A stretch of DNA of 64,000 nucleotides from CAVVXX01 sp963707975 (GTDB lineage: Bacteria; Pseudomonadota; Alphaproteobacteria; Micropepsales; Micropepsaceae), in contig OY970177.1 of NCBI GenBank assembly GCA_963707975.1, positions 1,550,001-1,614,000 on the forward strand, given 5' to 3'. Of the stretch, positions 7,016 through 16,737 are shown in pieces (position 1 is the first letter of the stretch; each line of letters begins with the position of its first letter). The translations under genes were made by a program, and so were the position numbers. The notes under the pieces are model-generated. The model saw only the letters and a list, made by a program, of their open reading frames with translations. It was not told the DNA's origin and searched no databases.

Positions 7016-8935
7016 ATGTTTGCGCGCTTCACAGTTGCGGTTTGCTTACTTGTTTTGACATCTTCATCGGCGGTTTTGGCGGATGAGCCGGATTCCGGCG
7101 AAACCGTGGTGGTGACGGCCAGCCGAGTGCCCGAGCCTATCGATCAATCGGGCAGCGCCATCACCATAATCGGCGGGACCACTCTCGATGCCGAGCAAAT
7201 CCCCACTCTCTTCGATGCGCTGCGCCAGGTGCCGGGCGTGGCGGTTAGCCGCACCGGCGTGTTGGGCGACCTTTCCGAAATCCGTATCCGCGGCGCTGAG
7301 ACCAACCAGACGCTGGTGCTGATTGACGGCGTGGAGGCGAACGATCCCGCGGAAGAGGACGAATTCAACTTTGCGCACCTCATGTCCGCCGGCATTGAGC
7401 GCGTCGAGATCCTGCGTGGACCGCAATCGGCGCTATGGGGTGCGGCGGCCCTTGCTGGCGTTGTGAACATTATCACGGTTGCGCCGCGTGACGGCTTCCA
7501 TGCCGAGGGCCGCGCGGAAGGGGGCTCGTTCGGCACGCGCGAGATGTCGGGCATCGTCAATGCTGGAACCGAAGATTATGGGGCGGTGGTGGATGCGTCC
7601 TATCTGAAAACCGACGGCATCGATATTTCCGGATTAGGTGCTCACAAAGACGGCTACGAAAACACCAGCATGAATGCGCGGGCGTTCTACGACATTGCGC
7701 CCAATCTGGTGCTGTCGGCGAATATCCGGCACGTCAACGGCAACAATGATCTCGATTGCGGCTTTCCTTTGCCAGACGACTGCGCGGCGTACACCGAAAA
7801 AGTGCAGACTTATGCGCGCGGCCAGGCCAAGGCCACGTTGATGGGCGGGGCGCTGGAATTCATCGTCGGCGCAAATTTCCTGAGTACGTCGGCATACGAT
7901 TTTTCCAGCCTCACCGGCAATCTTCAGAACATTGCTCAAACCGACAGCATCGAAGGCGGCAAGGTGAGGTTCGACGCGCAGAGCAACATGTTCTGGTCGG
8001 GCGACATTCTCGGCTATGAGCTGGACCAGCGGTTGAGCGTACTGGGGCAAACCGCGCGGGAAACTTTCGAACAGCGCGAATTCGATTTTTCCGGCGCCAA
8101 CCAGAACCAGCATACCACGAGCCAGGCCTTGGCGGCCGAATACGGGCTGAATGTGGGCGATGCGGCGTTTCTGTCCTTGGGTCTGCGCCACGACTGGAAC
8201 GACCGCTTCGCAGATGCCACCACGTGGCGCTCGACCATTTCCGTGCCCTGGCGAGAGCTCGACGCGCGGCTGCATGCGAGCGCAGGCACGGGCGTGAAAA
8301 ACCCCGATTTCTTCGAGCTCTTTGGCTTCGAGCCGTCGAGCTTTGTCGGCAATCCGGATTTGAAGCCCGAAAAATCTCTTGGCTATGACTTGGGCGTAGA
8401 AAAATATTTCTTCGATCATGCGCTCAAATCGGACGTCACCTATTACAGCGCCGATCTGGAGAATGAGATCTTCACCGACTTCTCGGTTTTTCCCAACACA
8501 GCGCGCAATGAGACGGGCAGAAGCCACCGCAACGGTGTAGAAGTGAGCGCGGCAGCAAATCTTGGCTATGGCTTGAAGATCAATGCCGCCTATACCTACG
8601 GCAATTCGACGGCGCAGGGCGCCGAGGAGTTGCGCCGCCCGCACAACATCGCCTCGTTCGACGCCGATTACCGTTTCGACAGGGGCCGCGCCTTTCTCAA
8701 TCTCGGCGTCGATTTGCATGGCAGCCAAAATGACACGGATTTCGTCACTTTCGACACCGTGACGCTGCATTCTTACACGCTGGTGCACCTTGCTGGCTCG
8801 TATGCGCTCGGCAATGGTCTCACTTTCACCGCGCGCATCGAAAACGCGCTCGATCAGCATTACGAGGAGGTCTTTGGCTATCGCACCGAAGGATTCGGCG
8901 CCTTCGCTGGGCTTAGCTATAAGTTCGGCGGCTGA
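7016..8935 (+). CDS. btuB: TonB-dependent vitamin B12 outer-membrane receptor (BtuB)
   Basis: A 639-aa outer-membrane TonB-dependent receptor that imports cobalamin using energy from TonB-ExbBD. It has a signal peptide (MFARFTVAVCLLVLTSSSAVLA), a TonB box ETVVVTAS at residues 29-36, a plug domain (QVPGVAVSRTG, IRIRGAETNQTLVLIDG, GPQSALWGAAALAGVVNI) and a beta-barrel ending in a Phe-containing strand (FAGLSYKFGG), as expected for BAM insertion. The start at 7016 has AAGGAGG 5 nt upstream; an in-frame ATG at 6956 would precede the signal peptide by 20 residues and lacks that site. The substrate is assigned from the riboswitch and the downstream btuCD genes, since the receptor fold itself is generic. 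Confidence 0.92.
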   Translation: MFARFTVAVCLLVLTSSSAVLADEPDSGETVVVTASRVPEPIDQSGSAITIIGGTTLDAEQIPTLFDALRQVPGVAVSRTGVLGDLSEIRIRGAETNQTLVLIDGVEANDPAEEDEFNFAHLMSAGIERVEILRGPQSALWGAAALAGVVNIITVAPRDGFHAEGRAEGGSFGTREMSGIVNAGTEDYGAVVDASYLKTDGIDISGLGAHKDGYENTSMNARAFYDIAPNLVLSANIRHVNGNNDLDCGFPLPDDCAAYTEKVQTYARGQAKATLMGGALEFIVGANFLSTSAYDFSSLTGNLQNIAQTDSIEGGKVRFDAQSNMFWSGDILGYELDQRLSVLGQTARETFEQREFDFSGANQNQHTTSQALAAEYGLNVGDAAFLSLGLRHDWNDRFADATTWRSTISVPWRELDARLHASAGTGVKNPDFFELFGFEPSSFVGNPDLKPEKSLGYDLGVEKYFFDHALKSDVTYYSADLENEIFTDFSVFPNTARNETGRSHRNGVEVSAAANLGYGLKINAAYTYGNSTAQGAEELRRPHNIASFDADYRFDRGRAFLNLGVDLHGSQNDTDFVTFDTVTLHSYTLVHLAGSYALGNGLTFTARIENALDQHYEEVFGYRTEGFGAFAGLSYKFGG

Positions 8936-9926
8936 CGCGCGCGCCCGCGCGGTCACCTTCGCGCTGGCCGTGGTGGCGGCAAGCGCGGCGCTGGTGTCGT
9001 TTTCGCTGGGGCCATCAGCGTTCTCGCTGCATGACATCCTGGACGGGCTCTTCACCGGCAAGGGCATCGCTGGCACCATCGCGCGCGAAATCCGTTTTCC
9101 GCGCGCTGGCCTCGCGCTCGTGGTGGGCGCGGCGCTGGGCGGCAGCGGCGCGGCACTTCAGGGCCTGTTCCGCAATCCGCTGGCCGAGCCGGGCATAACC
9201 GGCGTCACCGCGTCGGCGGGCCTGGGCGCGGTGGTGGCGCTTTATTTCGGCATCGCAGGCGAACATCCGCTCGCCTTGCCCGCGTTCGCTATTGCCGGCG
9301 CGCTTGCCTCCGCAGCCATTCTTTATCTGCTGTCGCGCAAAGGCATCGGCGTGTTGGCGCTCGTGCTCGCGGGCGTGGCGATCTCGAGTTTGGCGGCGGC
9401 GCTCACTGCGCTGGCGCTTTCACTTTCGCGCAATCCCTATGCCATGAGCGAGATCGTGCTCTGGCTGCTGGGCTCGCTCAAGGACCGCACGCTTTACGAC
9501 CTCGCTTACGCAGCACCTGTGGTGGCGATCGGGCTGGCGGCGCTTTCTTCCACCTCGCGCGCGCTCGATGCGCTGACGCTGGGCGATGAAGCCGCCGCCA
9601 CCCTGGGCATCGATGTGCCCCGCGCGCGCATGATGGTGGTGCTTGGCACGGCGCTCGCCGCGGGCGCCGCCACGGCGGCCGCCGGCGCCATCAGTTTCGT
9701 TGGCCTTGTGGTGCCGCATCTGCTCCGTCCGTTTTATGGCCATGCGCCGGGAAGACTCATCCTACCGTCGGCGCTTGGCGGGGCTGCGCTGGTGACGGTG
9801 GCCGACGTCGCGGTGCGCGTCATCACCCCGCCAGGTGAGTTCGAGCTCATGCTGGGCGTGTTCACCGCCATGATCGGCGCGCCGTTCTTCTTCTGGCTGA
9901 TCTTGCGCTTGAGGACGGAACGATGA
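8874..9926 (+). CDS. btuC: Cobalamin ABC transporter permease (FecCD/BtuC family)
   Basis: Inner-membrane permease of the FecCD family, all hydrophobic helices. Recognisable parts are EIRFPRAGLALVVGAALGGSG, QGLFRNPLAEPGITGVTASA (the family's conserved loop), WLLGSLKDRTLYDL, LGDEAAATLGIDVPRARM and the late SFVGLVVPHLLRPFYGHAPG. The frame is open back to an ATG at 8790, giving 378 aa. I prefer the TTG at 8874 (350 aa, the usual length) because AGGAGG lies just upstream, though the 3-nt spacing is short. Either start overlaps the end of btuB, so translation is coupled. It works with BtuD and BtuF. Confidence 0.85.
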   Translation: MAIAPKDSAPSLGLAISSAADARARAVTFALAVVAASAALVSFSLGPSAFSLHDILDGLFTGKGIAGTIAREIRFPRAGLALVVGAALGGSGAALQGLFRNPLAEPGITGVTASAGLGAVVALYFGIAGEHPLALPAFAIAGALASAAILYLLSRKGIGVLALVLAGVAISSLAAALTALALSLSRNPYAMSEIVLWLLGSLKDRTLYDLAYAAPVVAIGLAALSSTSRALDALTLGDEAAATLGIDVPRARMMVVLGTALAAGAATAAAGAISFVGLVVPHLLRPFYGHAPGRLILPSALGGAALVTVADVAVRVITPPGEFELMLGVFTAMIGAPFFFWLILRLRTER

Positions 9927-10702
9927 GCAGGGCGCTGCAATTCGAAAACGCCACACTCCGCTATGGCGCGCGCATGGCGCTCGATGGCGTGACGGCCGGC
10001 ATCGCGCCGGGCCAGGTCACCGGCATCGTCGGGCCGAATGGCGCGGGCAAAACGACATTGCTGAAGGTCTCAGCCGGCCTGTTGCCGCTTGCCTCCGGCA
10101 AATGTTTTTTGTTCGGGCGCGCGATCGGCGATTGGCCGCGCGAGGCGCGCGCGCGCAAATTGGCTTACCTGCCGCAGGGCGGCGAAGCGGCCTGGCCATT
10201 GGCCGCGCGCGAGATTGTGGGCCTCGGCCGCATGCCGCACCGCGCGCCGCTAAGCTGGTTTCCGGCCGCCGATGCGCTGGCGGTAGAGCGCGCGCTCAAA
10301 CGCGCCGATGCGGCCGAATTCGCTAACCGCCGCGTCGATGCGCTGTCGGCTGGCGAACGCGCGCGCGTGTTGCTGGCGCGTGCGCTTGCAACCGAAGCCG
10401 ACGTGCTGCTGGCCGACGAACCCGTGGCCCATCTCGATCCCGCGCATCAGCTTCGCCTGATGGCGCTATTGCGCGAAGAAGCCAAACACGGCGTGGCGGT
10501 CGTGGTCACGCTGCACGAGCTATCGCTGGCCGCGCGCGCCTGCGATAGAATTCTGCTGCTCGACCGTGGCCGGGCGGCCGCCGAAGGCCCGCCCGAGGAA
10601 GCGCTATCGGAGGAGGCGCTTGCCCGCGTCTTCGGCATCGAGGCCGTGCGGGTGACTGGGCCGGACGGCCAGTCGGCGCCTGTTCCCTGGCGGACCCTTT
10701 AG
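9923..10702 (+). CDS. btuD: Cobalamin ABC transporter ATP-binding protein (BtuD-like)
   Basis: A 259-aa ABC ATPase of the FepC/BtuD group. Walker A GPNGAGKTT is at residues 37-45, the Q-loop lies in YLPQGGEAAWPL, the signature LSAGERAR is at 141-148 (canonical LSGGE; Ala for the first Gly is tolerated in this subgroup), and Walker B VLLADEP at 161-167 is followed by the D-loop HLDPAHQ and switch His in VTLHELS. It overlaps btuC by 4 nt. It powers import through BtuC. A different siderophore-type substrate cannot be excluded from the ATPase alone; the riboswitch makes B12 by far the best guess. Confidence 0.9.
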   Translation: MSRALQFENATLRYGARMALDGVTAGIAPGQVTGIVGPNGAGKTTLLKVSAGLLPLASGKCFLFGRAIGDWPREARARKLAYLPQGGEAAWPLAAREIVGLGRMPHRAPLSWFPAADALAVERALKRADAAEFANRRVDALSAGERARVLLARALATEADVLLADEPVAHLDPAHQLRLMALLREEAKHGVAVVVTLHELSLAARACDRILLLDRGRAAAEGPPEEALSEEALARVFGIEAVRVTGPDGQSAPVPWRTL

Positions 10703-10746
10703 CTTGCTTCCTGCTAGGATGGCCGCGGATTACGAAAGCACAAGCC

Positions 10747-11526
10747 ATGTCCAAGGACGATGACGACGAAGATCAACCGCATTACAAGCGCAAGCTTTAC
10801 CAATTGCAGGTGCAATTGGTGAAACTGCAGCGCGAGCTGATCGCCAATGGCACGCGCGTGCTCGTCATCCTTGAGGGGCGCGACGGCGCCGGCAAGGACG
10901 GCGCCATCAAGCGCCTGACCGAGCATATGAGCCCGCGCGAAACGCGTGTGCATGCGCCTGGAAAGCCCTCGGCATATGAGGAAGGCGAGTGGTATTTCGA
11001 GCGCTTCGTGCCGCAATTGCCCTCTGCGGGTGAATTCGTTGTGTTCAACCGCTCCTGGTACAACCGCGCGGGCGTAGAGACCGTGATGGGCTTCTGCAGC
11101 AAGAAGGACGTCGAGATCTTTTTCGATTCCGTCGTCGATTTCGAGAAGATGCTGGTGCGCGCCGGGCTGAATTTGCGCAAATATTATCTCGACATATCGC
11201 GCGCAGAGCAAAAGCAGAGGCTGGCCGACCGGCACAAAGATCCGCTCAAGGCGTGGAAGAGTTCACCTGTCGACGACCAGGCTCTAGAGAAATGGGATGC
11301 TTACACCAAAGCACGCGACGTGATGTTCCGCCGCACGCATCACCCGGCGGCGCCGTGGCGCATCATTCGCGCCGACGACAAGAAACCCGCGCGGCTTGCC
11401 TTAATCAGCGATCTGCTGGAAAGCTTTTCCTATAAAGGCAAGAAGCAGAAGGCGGTGCGGCCAGACCGCCGCATTGTTTTCCCCTGGTCGCGCGCTGTTG
11501 ATGAAGACAAGATTCTCGCGCGCTGA
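10747..11526 (+). CDS. ppk2: Polyphosphate kinase 2
   Basis: A 259-aa PPK2-family kinase, which transfers phosphate between polyphosphate and nucleotides (mostly polyP to NDP or NMP, depending on class). The Walker A-type loop GRDGAGKDG is at about residues 44-52. The lid/Walker B segment FNRSWYNRAG at about 100-109 is the family hallmark, preceded by YFERFVPQLPSAGE. Later come LRKYYLDISRAEQKQRL and WDAYTKARDVMF. The length and single domain fit class I PPK2 (NDP-phosphorylating). The acidic N-terminus (SKDDDDEDQ) is also common in this class. It stands 44 nt after btuD and may be co-transcribed, but no functional link is evident. Confidence 0.93.
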   Translation: MSKDDDDEDQPHYKRKLYQLQVQLVKLQRELIANGTRVLVILEGRDGAGKDGAIKRLTEHMSPRETRVHAPGKPSAYEEGEWYFERFVPQLPSAGEFVVFNRSWYNRAGVETVMGFCSKKDVEIFFDSVVDFEKMLVRAGLNLRKYYLDISRAEQKQRLADRHKDPLKAWKSSPVDDQALEKWDAYTKARDVMFRRTHHPAAPWRIIRADDKKPARLALISDLLESFSYKGKKQKAVRPDRRIVFPWSRAVDEDKILAR

Positions 11527-11527
11527 A

Positions 11528-11604
<77 letters not shown>

Positions 11605-11648
11605 GCACGAAATGAAAATGCCCGAGAAGCGCAGCCCCGCGCAAGCCG

Positions 11649-13253
11649 TCAACGCTCGGCGGTCTGCGTTCTGTCTATCCAGAGCCAGCGTGTGCGGTTG
11701 ATGTCGCGCGGGTTGGCGATCCAGCCCTTGACATATGGCTCCACGAGATCGGGCGTGCTGGCGAAGCGCATGGGCAGCCAGGCATAATCCTTGAGCGCGA
11801 GGTCTTCGGCCTGGCGGAGCAGGGCGCCGCGCTTTTGGATGTTGGGTTCCTGGTTCGCCTGGTTGAGAAGGGCGTCGACTTTCGGATTGCAATAATGCCC
11901 GTAATTGTTGCCCCAATTGTCGTTGGCGCCACAACGCAGCAGATCGAGGAAATTGGTCGCGTCGTTGAAGTCGGCCACCCAATTGACGAAACCCAGATCG
12001 AAATCGCCCGTCTGCATTTTCTTGTAGTGCACCTGTACATCCGACTCCACGATGTCCACATCCACATAGATCGCGTGCAACATGGCCTGCAGGGCCGCCG
12101 CCGTGCGCTTGTTGTCCGGGTTCGTGGTCGTGGCGTAGGCGAGACGCAGGTGATGATTGGGTCCATAGCCCGCTTCGCGCATCAACTCTTGCGCGCGGCC
12201 AAGCCGGTCGGGGTAGGAAAGCGACTTGAAATCCATCGCTGCGCCGAAAGGGTAGTTCGCGATGCCGGGGGGGACGATACCGTAAGCGGCCGGTTCGTCC
12301 ATCCGAATGATCTTCTGTGTTACCGCCTCGCGATCGAAGGCGAGGTTGATCGCCTCGCGCACGCGAACGTCGCCCATCTGCTTATGCCGGAAATTGAAAT
12401 TGAGGTAGTAGACCGAAAGATACGGGATCATTTGAAGCGCATCTTTCATGTTCGCCCTGATCCAGTCGATCTCCTGCGACGGCAACTGATTGTAGGTGTC
12501 GATTGCGCCAGCGCGCATCCATTTCAGCGCCGCCACACTATCAGTCGCCGGGATATAATTCACGCGATCGATGTGTACGTGTGCCGCGTCGTAGAATTTC
12601 GAATTCTTAATCAGCGTGATGTGGTCGTTCGGAACCCATTCCTTGAGCATATAAGGCCCATTGGTGACGTAATTTTTTGGCAACGCCCATTGGCTGCCCT
12701 TTGCTTCAACGACGTGGCGCGGCAGCGGATAGGTGGTGCAATGCGTGAGCAGCTCAGGCAAATAGGGCGCCGGATGCTCGAGCTGCACAACGAGCGTCTT
12801 GTCGTCCTTCGCGGTTGCGCCGAGCGCCGTTACCGGCATCGTACCGTCGCTGATCGCGTGCGCGTTTTTCACCACCCACAGCTGATAGGCATAAGGCGCG
12901 CCCATTTTGGGATCGAGAATGCGCCGCCAGGCGAAAACAAAATCACCGGCCGTCACCGTCTCGCCATCCGACCAGACAGAATTACGCAGATGAAAAGTCC
13001 AGGTCTTGCCGTCGGGCGAAATGTCCCAGCTTTCGGCCGCGCCGGGGATTGCGCGGCCTGCCGCATCCTCGGTGGTCAGGCCCACCAGCATATCGCCGAC
13101 AATGTTAAGTTCTAGGCTTAAGTCTATGTAATGCGGATCGAGACTCTTGGGCTCGCCATTATTGCCGCGATTGAGGACCATTTCGGCCTGGGCTGCGCCG
13201 GCAAACGCCACTGCAGCGGCCAACCCCAGGGCAATGATGCCCGCACGGATCAT
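11649..13253 (-). CDS. oppA: Oligopeptide ABC transporter substrate-binding protein
   Basis: A 534-aa periplasmic SBP_bac_5 (cluster C) binding protein. The signal peptide is MIRAGIIALGLAAAVAFAGA ending AQA. The mature part starts like OppA/MppA (NRGNNGEPKSLDPHYID) and contains AESWDISPDGKTWTFHLR and REAINLAFDREAV. It captures peptides for the OppBCDF importer encoded 0.7 kb away on the same strand; one unrelated plus-strand gene separates them. I chose the ATG at 13253 because AAAGGA sits 8 nt upstream and the signal peptide then begins directly; an upstream ATG at 13277 would add 8 polar residues. Its 5' region faces that plus-strand gene, giving a divergent promoter region of 160 nt. Confidence 0.92.
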   Translation of the reverse strand: MIRAGIIALGLAAAVAFAGAAQAEMVLNRGNNGEPKSLDPHYIDLSLELNIVGDMLVGLTTEDAAGRAIPGAAESWDISPDGKTWTFHLRNSVWSDGETVTAGDFVFAWRRILDPKMGAPYAYQLWVVKNAHAISDGTMPVTALGATAKDDKTLVVQLEHPAPYLPELLTHCTTYPLPRHVVEAKGSQWALPKNYVTNGPYMLKEWVPNDHITLIKNSKFYDAAHVHIDRVNYIPATDSVAALKWMRAGAIDTYNQLPSQEIDWIRANMKDALQMIPYLSVYYLNFNFRHKQMGDVRVREAINLAFDREAVTQKIIRMDEPAAYGIVPPGIANYPFGAAMDFKSLSYPDRLGRAQELMREAGYGPNHHLRLAYATTTNPDNKRTAAALQAMLHAIYVDVDIVESDVQVHYKKMQTGDFDLGFVNWVADFNDATNFLDLLRCGANDNWGNNYGHYCNPKVDALLNQANQEPNIQKRGALLRQAEDLALKDYAWLPMRFASTPDLVEPYVKGWIANPRDINRTRWLWIDRTQTAER

Positions 13254-13413
13254 TGGATGTCCTTTCCCGCGACTCATCAGGAATTCTTATCCTATCCCGG
13301 CAAGAATGAATTCCAGTTAAAGCGCCATGCCCTCGCGCCAAGCTCTAGGCTGCTCTATATAAATCCGGGCTCTGGACCAGGCTGCATCACAGCAAACAAG
13401 GGATGAACAAGCC

Positions 13414-13983
13414 ATGAATACGCGCATGATTTTGGCGGTTACCGGTCTCATTGCTGTGGCAGCCATTCCTGCATCCGCCGCCACACCGCGCGAAATGCTC
13501 GATCTGCTTTCGAAATGCGCCGACATTAGCGACGCCACACAGCGCCTCGCCTGTTACGACCAGCTCGCACCTCAATTGCGCGAGACGGTTGCCAGCACCA
13601 AGAAGCCTGCTGAGCGCACCGAGGAGGATAAGGTATCGCTCTTCGGTTTTGATTTTGGCGGCATTTTCAGTTCTCCCGGCGGCCCCACGACACCGGAAGA
13701 ATTCGGCAAGAACCAGATGCCACCGACGGCTGCGGAAGAAGGGCAGGTTCTGGATAGTGTAAGCGCTGGCGTCACAGATTACGCTATGACGCCATTCGGC
13801 AAATTTATCGTGTTTCTCGACAACGGTCAGGTGTGGCGCCAGCTCGACAGCGATACGGGCACGGCCCACTTCGAAAACGCGGCGAAAGACAACAAGGTGG
13901 TCATCTCGCGCGGGCTATTGGGGAGCTATAATCTCAAAATCAACGACAGCAATCAAACCTATAAGGTCAAGCGCATCAAGTAA
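13414..13983 (+). CDS. Secreted protein of unknown function
   Basis: A 189-aa protein with a signal peptide (MNTRMILAVTGLIAVAAIPASA). The mature N-terminus has a pattern of paired cysteines (LLSKCADISDATQRLACYDQL) often seen at the start of small alphaproteobacterial periplasmic proteins. A Gly/Pro-rich linker follows, then a C-terminal beta-rich part (KFIVFLDNGQVWRQLDSD ... YKVKRIK) reminiscent of proteins that carry a short SH3-like barrel. I do not recognise a named family. It sits inside the opp locus but on the opposite strand, and its stop overlaps the oppDF stop by 8 nt. Confidence 0.75.
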   Translation: MNTRMILAVTGLIAVAAIPASAATPREMLDLLSKCADISDATQRLACYDQLAPQLRETVASTKKPAERTEEDKVSLFGFDFGGIFSSPGGPTTPEEFGKNQMPPTAAEEGQVLDSVSAGVTDYAMTPFGKFIVFLDNGQVWRQLDSDTGTAHFENAAKDNKVVISRGLLGSYNLKINDSNQTYKVKRIK

Positions 13984-15806
13984 GAAGAGACACGGGATCG
14001 TGTTCGGCGACATAATGATTGGGCGCTACTTCGATCAGCTTTGGCACATATTGCCTGGCGTTAGGGTCATCCACCATCTTCGACTTGAGAAAGGTCAGGC
14101 TCGCGCGGCTGTCGAGAGGCGAGGGTAGATCGCCGGCCAAGCTGATTTTCGGTTTGGCGCGCTCGATCTTGGGATCGGGTATCGGCACGGCCGCTATGAG
14201 GGTCCGGGTATAAGGGTGCCGCGGGTCGAGATAAATTGTATGGCGGTCGGCCAGTTCCACGATGCGGCCAAGATAAAGCACCATGACGCGATGCGACACC
14301 TGCCGCACAACAGAGAGGTCGTGACTTATGAAGATTAGCGACATTTCGGATTGGCGTTGCAGGCCAATAATAAGATCGATCATCTGCGCCTGAATGGAAA
14401 CATCGAGCGCGCTCACCGCTTCGTCACAGATGACAAGCTTGGGTTGCACAACGACAGCGCGCGCAAGCCCAGCCCGCTGGTTTTGTCCGCCGGAAAACTC
14501 GTGCGGGTAGCGGTTGATCAAGGCAGGATCGAGGTCGACCTTTTCCATCGCCGCCATCACCGTCCGCGTCGCGTCAGCACGGCCCAAATCAGGGCGCAGC
14601 GTGCGCAAAGGTTCGGCAATGCTCTCGCCGATGGTCATGCGCGGATCAAGGCTTGCCAGCGGGTCCTGAAAGACAATCTGGAATTCCTTGCGCAAGGCGC
14701 GCAGTTCGCTTTGCGTCTTCTTGTCCAGATTTCTGGCCGAACCACAGCACAGTCCCCGCCGTTTCCGGAACTAGCTGCAAAATCGCGCGCGCGAGTGTGG
14801 ATTTGCCGCAACCAGATTCGCCGACGACGCCCAGAGTTTCGCCCTGCTTGAGCTCGAAGCTCACGCCATCGACCGCGCGCAACTGCTTGTATTGGGGCAG
14901 GATTCCTCCGCCCACGCGAACAGGAAATTGCACTTTAAGGTCCTGAACCGAAAGTATGGTGGGGCGGCTTTCGCGGTCAGCGAGAGGCGCCACCATTTGC
15001 CTGCGTGCGCTATCCGGTTCGTCAAGGCGCGGCATGGCGTCGAGCAGCATGCGCGTGTAGTCGTTCCTGGGATGGTAGAAGATGTCGTCGGCCAATCCCG
15101 TCTCGACGAATTCGCCCTCGCGCATGACGATCACGCGGTCGCACATGGTAGCGATGACGCCCATGTCATGGGTAATGATGACGACAGAGGTTTTCAGTCG
15201 TTTGCGCAAACCGCGCATGATTTCCAGAATTTGCGCCTGGACCGTGACATCGAGCGCGGTGGTGGGCTCGTCTGCTATCAGCAAATCCGGCCCGCACACC
15301 GTCGCCATGGCAATCATGACACGCTGGCGCATGCCGCCGGATAGTTCATGCGGATATTGCCGCATGCGCTGATCGGCGTCTGGAATGCGCACCAGCTCCA
15401 GCATTTCCAGCGCATGTTTTTCAGCCTCTTTCCGGCTGATTTTCTGGTGGGTGCGCAAGGTCTCGATGATCTGCGGGCCAATGCGCAAATGGGGCGTGAG
15501 CGAGGTGAGCGGATCCTGGAAGATCATGCTGATCTTGGCGCCACGAACGCGATTTAATTTGCGCTCCGACAGTCCGAGAATTTCTTTTCCGCGGTAACGC
15601 ACGCTTCCCTCGGCGTGGCCATTGCGCGCAAGCAGCCCAACGGTGGCCAGGAACATCTGGCTCTTGCCAGAACCGGATTCGCCAACGATGCCGAGACATT
15701 CGCCTTCGCGTACATCGAAGCTCACGCGTTTCACGGCATGGACCTCGCCCTCATGAACCTGGAACCGGACGTCGAAATCCTTCACCGAGAAGACAGTGTC
15801 CGCCAC
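13976..15806 (-). pseudogene. oppDF: Fused oligopeptide ABC ATPase OppD-OppF, apparent frameshift
   Basis: A tandem ABC ATPase (two nucleotide-binding domains, about 610 aa when intact, like YejF or GsiA). Domain 1 has Walker A GESGSGKS, signature LSGGMRQR and Walker B LLIADEPTTALD. Domain 2 has Walker A GESGCGKST, signature FSGGQNQR and Walker B LVICDEAVSALD. Between the Walker A and Q-loop of domain 2 the frame breaks: coding-strand CAGAAATCTGG (AAA = complement of 14730-14732) with one A fewer reads QNLDKKTQSELRALRKEFQI and joins both parts. A single-base insertion in a short homopolymer suggests sequencing error or a recent lesion. The start is GTG at 15806, one base after the oppC stop. 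Confidence 0.88.
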
Positions 15807-15807
15807 G

Positions 15808-16737
15808 TTAGCGATCCTTTGGGTCGAGGGCGTCTCTCAGCCCGTCGCCGATGAAGTTGAAGCAGAACAGAGTCACCGCCATGAATGCGGCCGGAAAGAT
15901 GAGCGCCCAGGGCGCGATCTCGATCACATCCGAGCCTTCGGCGATCAGCACGCCCCACGAGGTGAGCGGTTCCTGGATGCCCAGGCCGAGAAAGGAGAGA
16001 AAGCTTTCGGCGAGAATGACGGTGGGAATGCTGAGCGTCATATAGATGATGACGGGACCGATCGCATTGGGGACGATGTGGCGCCGGATAATGTCAAAGG
16101 TGCCGACACCCGAGGCGCGCGCGGCTTCGATAAACTCCTTCTGCTTTATCGAGAGCGTTTGTCCCCGGACAATTCGCGCCATGGTCAGCCATTGCACCGC
16201 GCCAATGGCGACGAACAGCAAAATGAAATTACGGTTGAACACCACCATCAGGATGATGACGAAGAATATGAAGGGCAACGAATAGAGCACATCAACGAAG
16301 CGCATCATTAGCTCGTCGATGCGGCCGCCGAAATACCCCGCCACCGCGCCATAGATCACGCCAATGAACAGGCTGACGATGCTGGCGACAAGGCCAACCG
16401 CCAGCGACACGCGGGCGCCGTAGAGCGTGCGCACAAAAAGATCGCGGCCGACGGAATCTGTGCCGAACCAATGCGCGCCCCCGGCGCGGCAGACGGCGTC
16501 TTCACCCGGCCACCAATCGGGCGCGCAGGAAACGATGCTGTAATCCTGATCCGTGTAGCCGTAAGGCGAAAGCAGCGGCGCAAAAATCGCCATCAGCGTG
16601 ACGATGCCAAGCAACACCATGCTGACGACCGCAGCCTTGTTGCGGAACAGACGGCGGCGCGCATCCACCCACAGGCTGCGGCCTTTTAAGCTTTCGGCTT
16701 TTCGAACGGCATCGGCGGCGGCAGCGTGGGACATCAT
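15808..16737 (-). CDS. oppC: Oligopeptide ABC transporter permease OppC
   Basis: A 309-aa inner-membrane permease (BPD_transp_1 family). The OppC-type N-terminal helix (RNKAAVVSMVLLGIVTLMAI) is followed by a periplasmic loop with GTDSVGRDLFVRTLYG, which is diagnostic for DppC/OppC. The cytoplasmic EAA motif is EAARASGVGTFDIIRRHIVP. The C-terminus GDGLRDALDPKDR is also typical. The start overlaps the oppB stop by 4 nt (ATGA). It pairs with OppB to form the translocation pore. Confidence 0.94.
   Translation of the reverse strand: MMSHAAAADAVRKAESLKGRSLWVDARRRLFRNKAAVVSMVLLGIVTLMAIFAPLLSPYGYTDQDYSIVSCAPDWWPGEDAVCRAGGAHWFGTDSVGRDLFVRTLYGARVSLAVGLVASIVSLFIGVIYGAVAGYFGGRIDELMMRFVDVLYSLPFIFFVIILMVVFNRNFILLFVAIGAVQWLTMARIVRGQTLSIKQKEFIEAARASGVGTFDIIRRHIVPNAIGPVIIYMTLSIPTVILAESFLSFLGLGIQEPLTSWGVLIAEGSDVIEIAPWALIFPAAFMAVTLFCFNFIGDGLRDALDPKDR

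Noticed and set aside
7634..9079. A 481-codon minus-strand frame opposite btuB
   Set aside because: Shadow of a TonB receptor with a complete plug and barrel.
11835..13115. A 426-codon plus-strand frame opposite oppA
   Set aside because: Shadow of oppA; no ribosome-binding site and no family resemblance.
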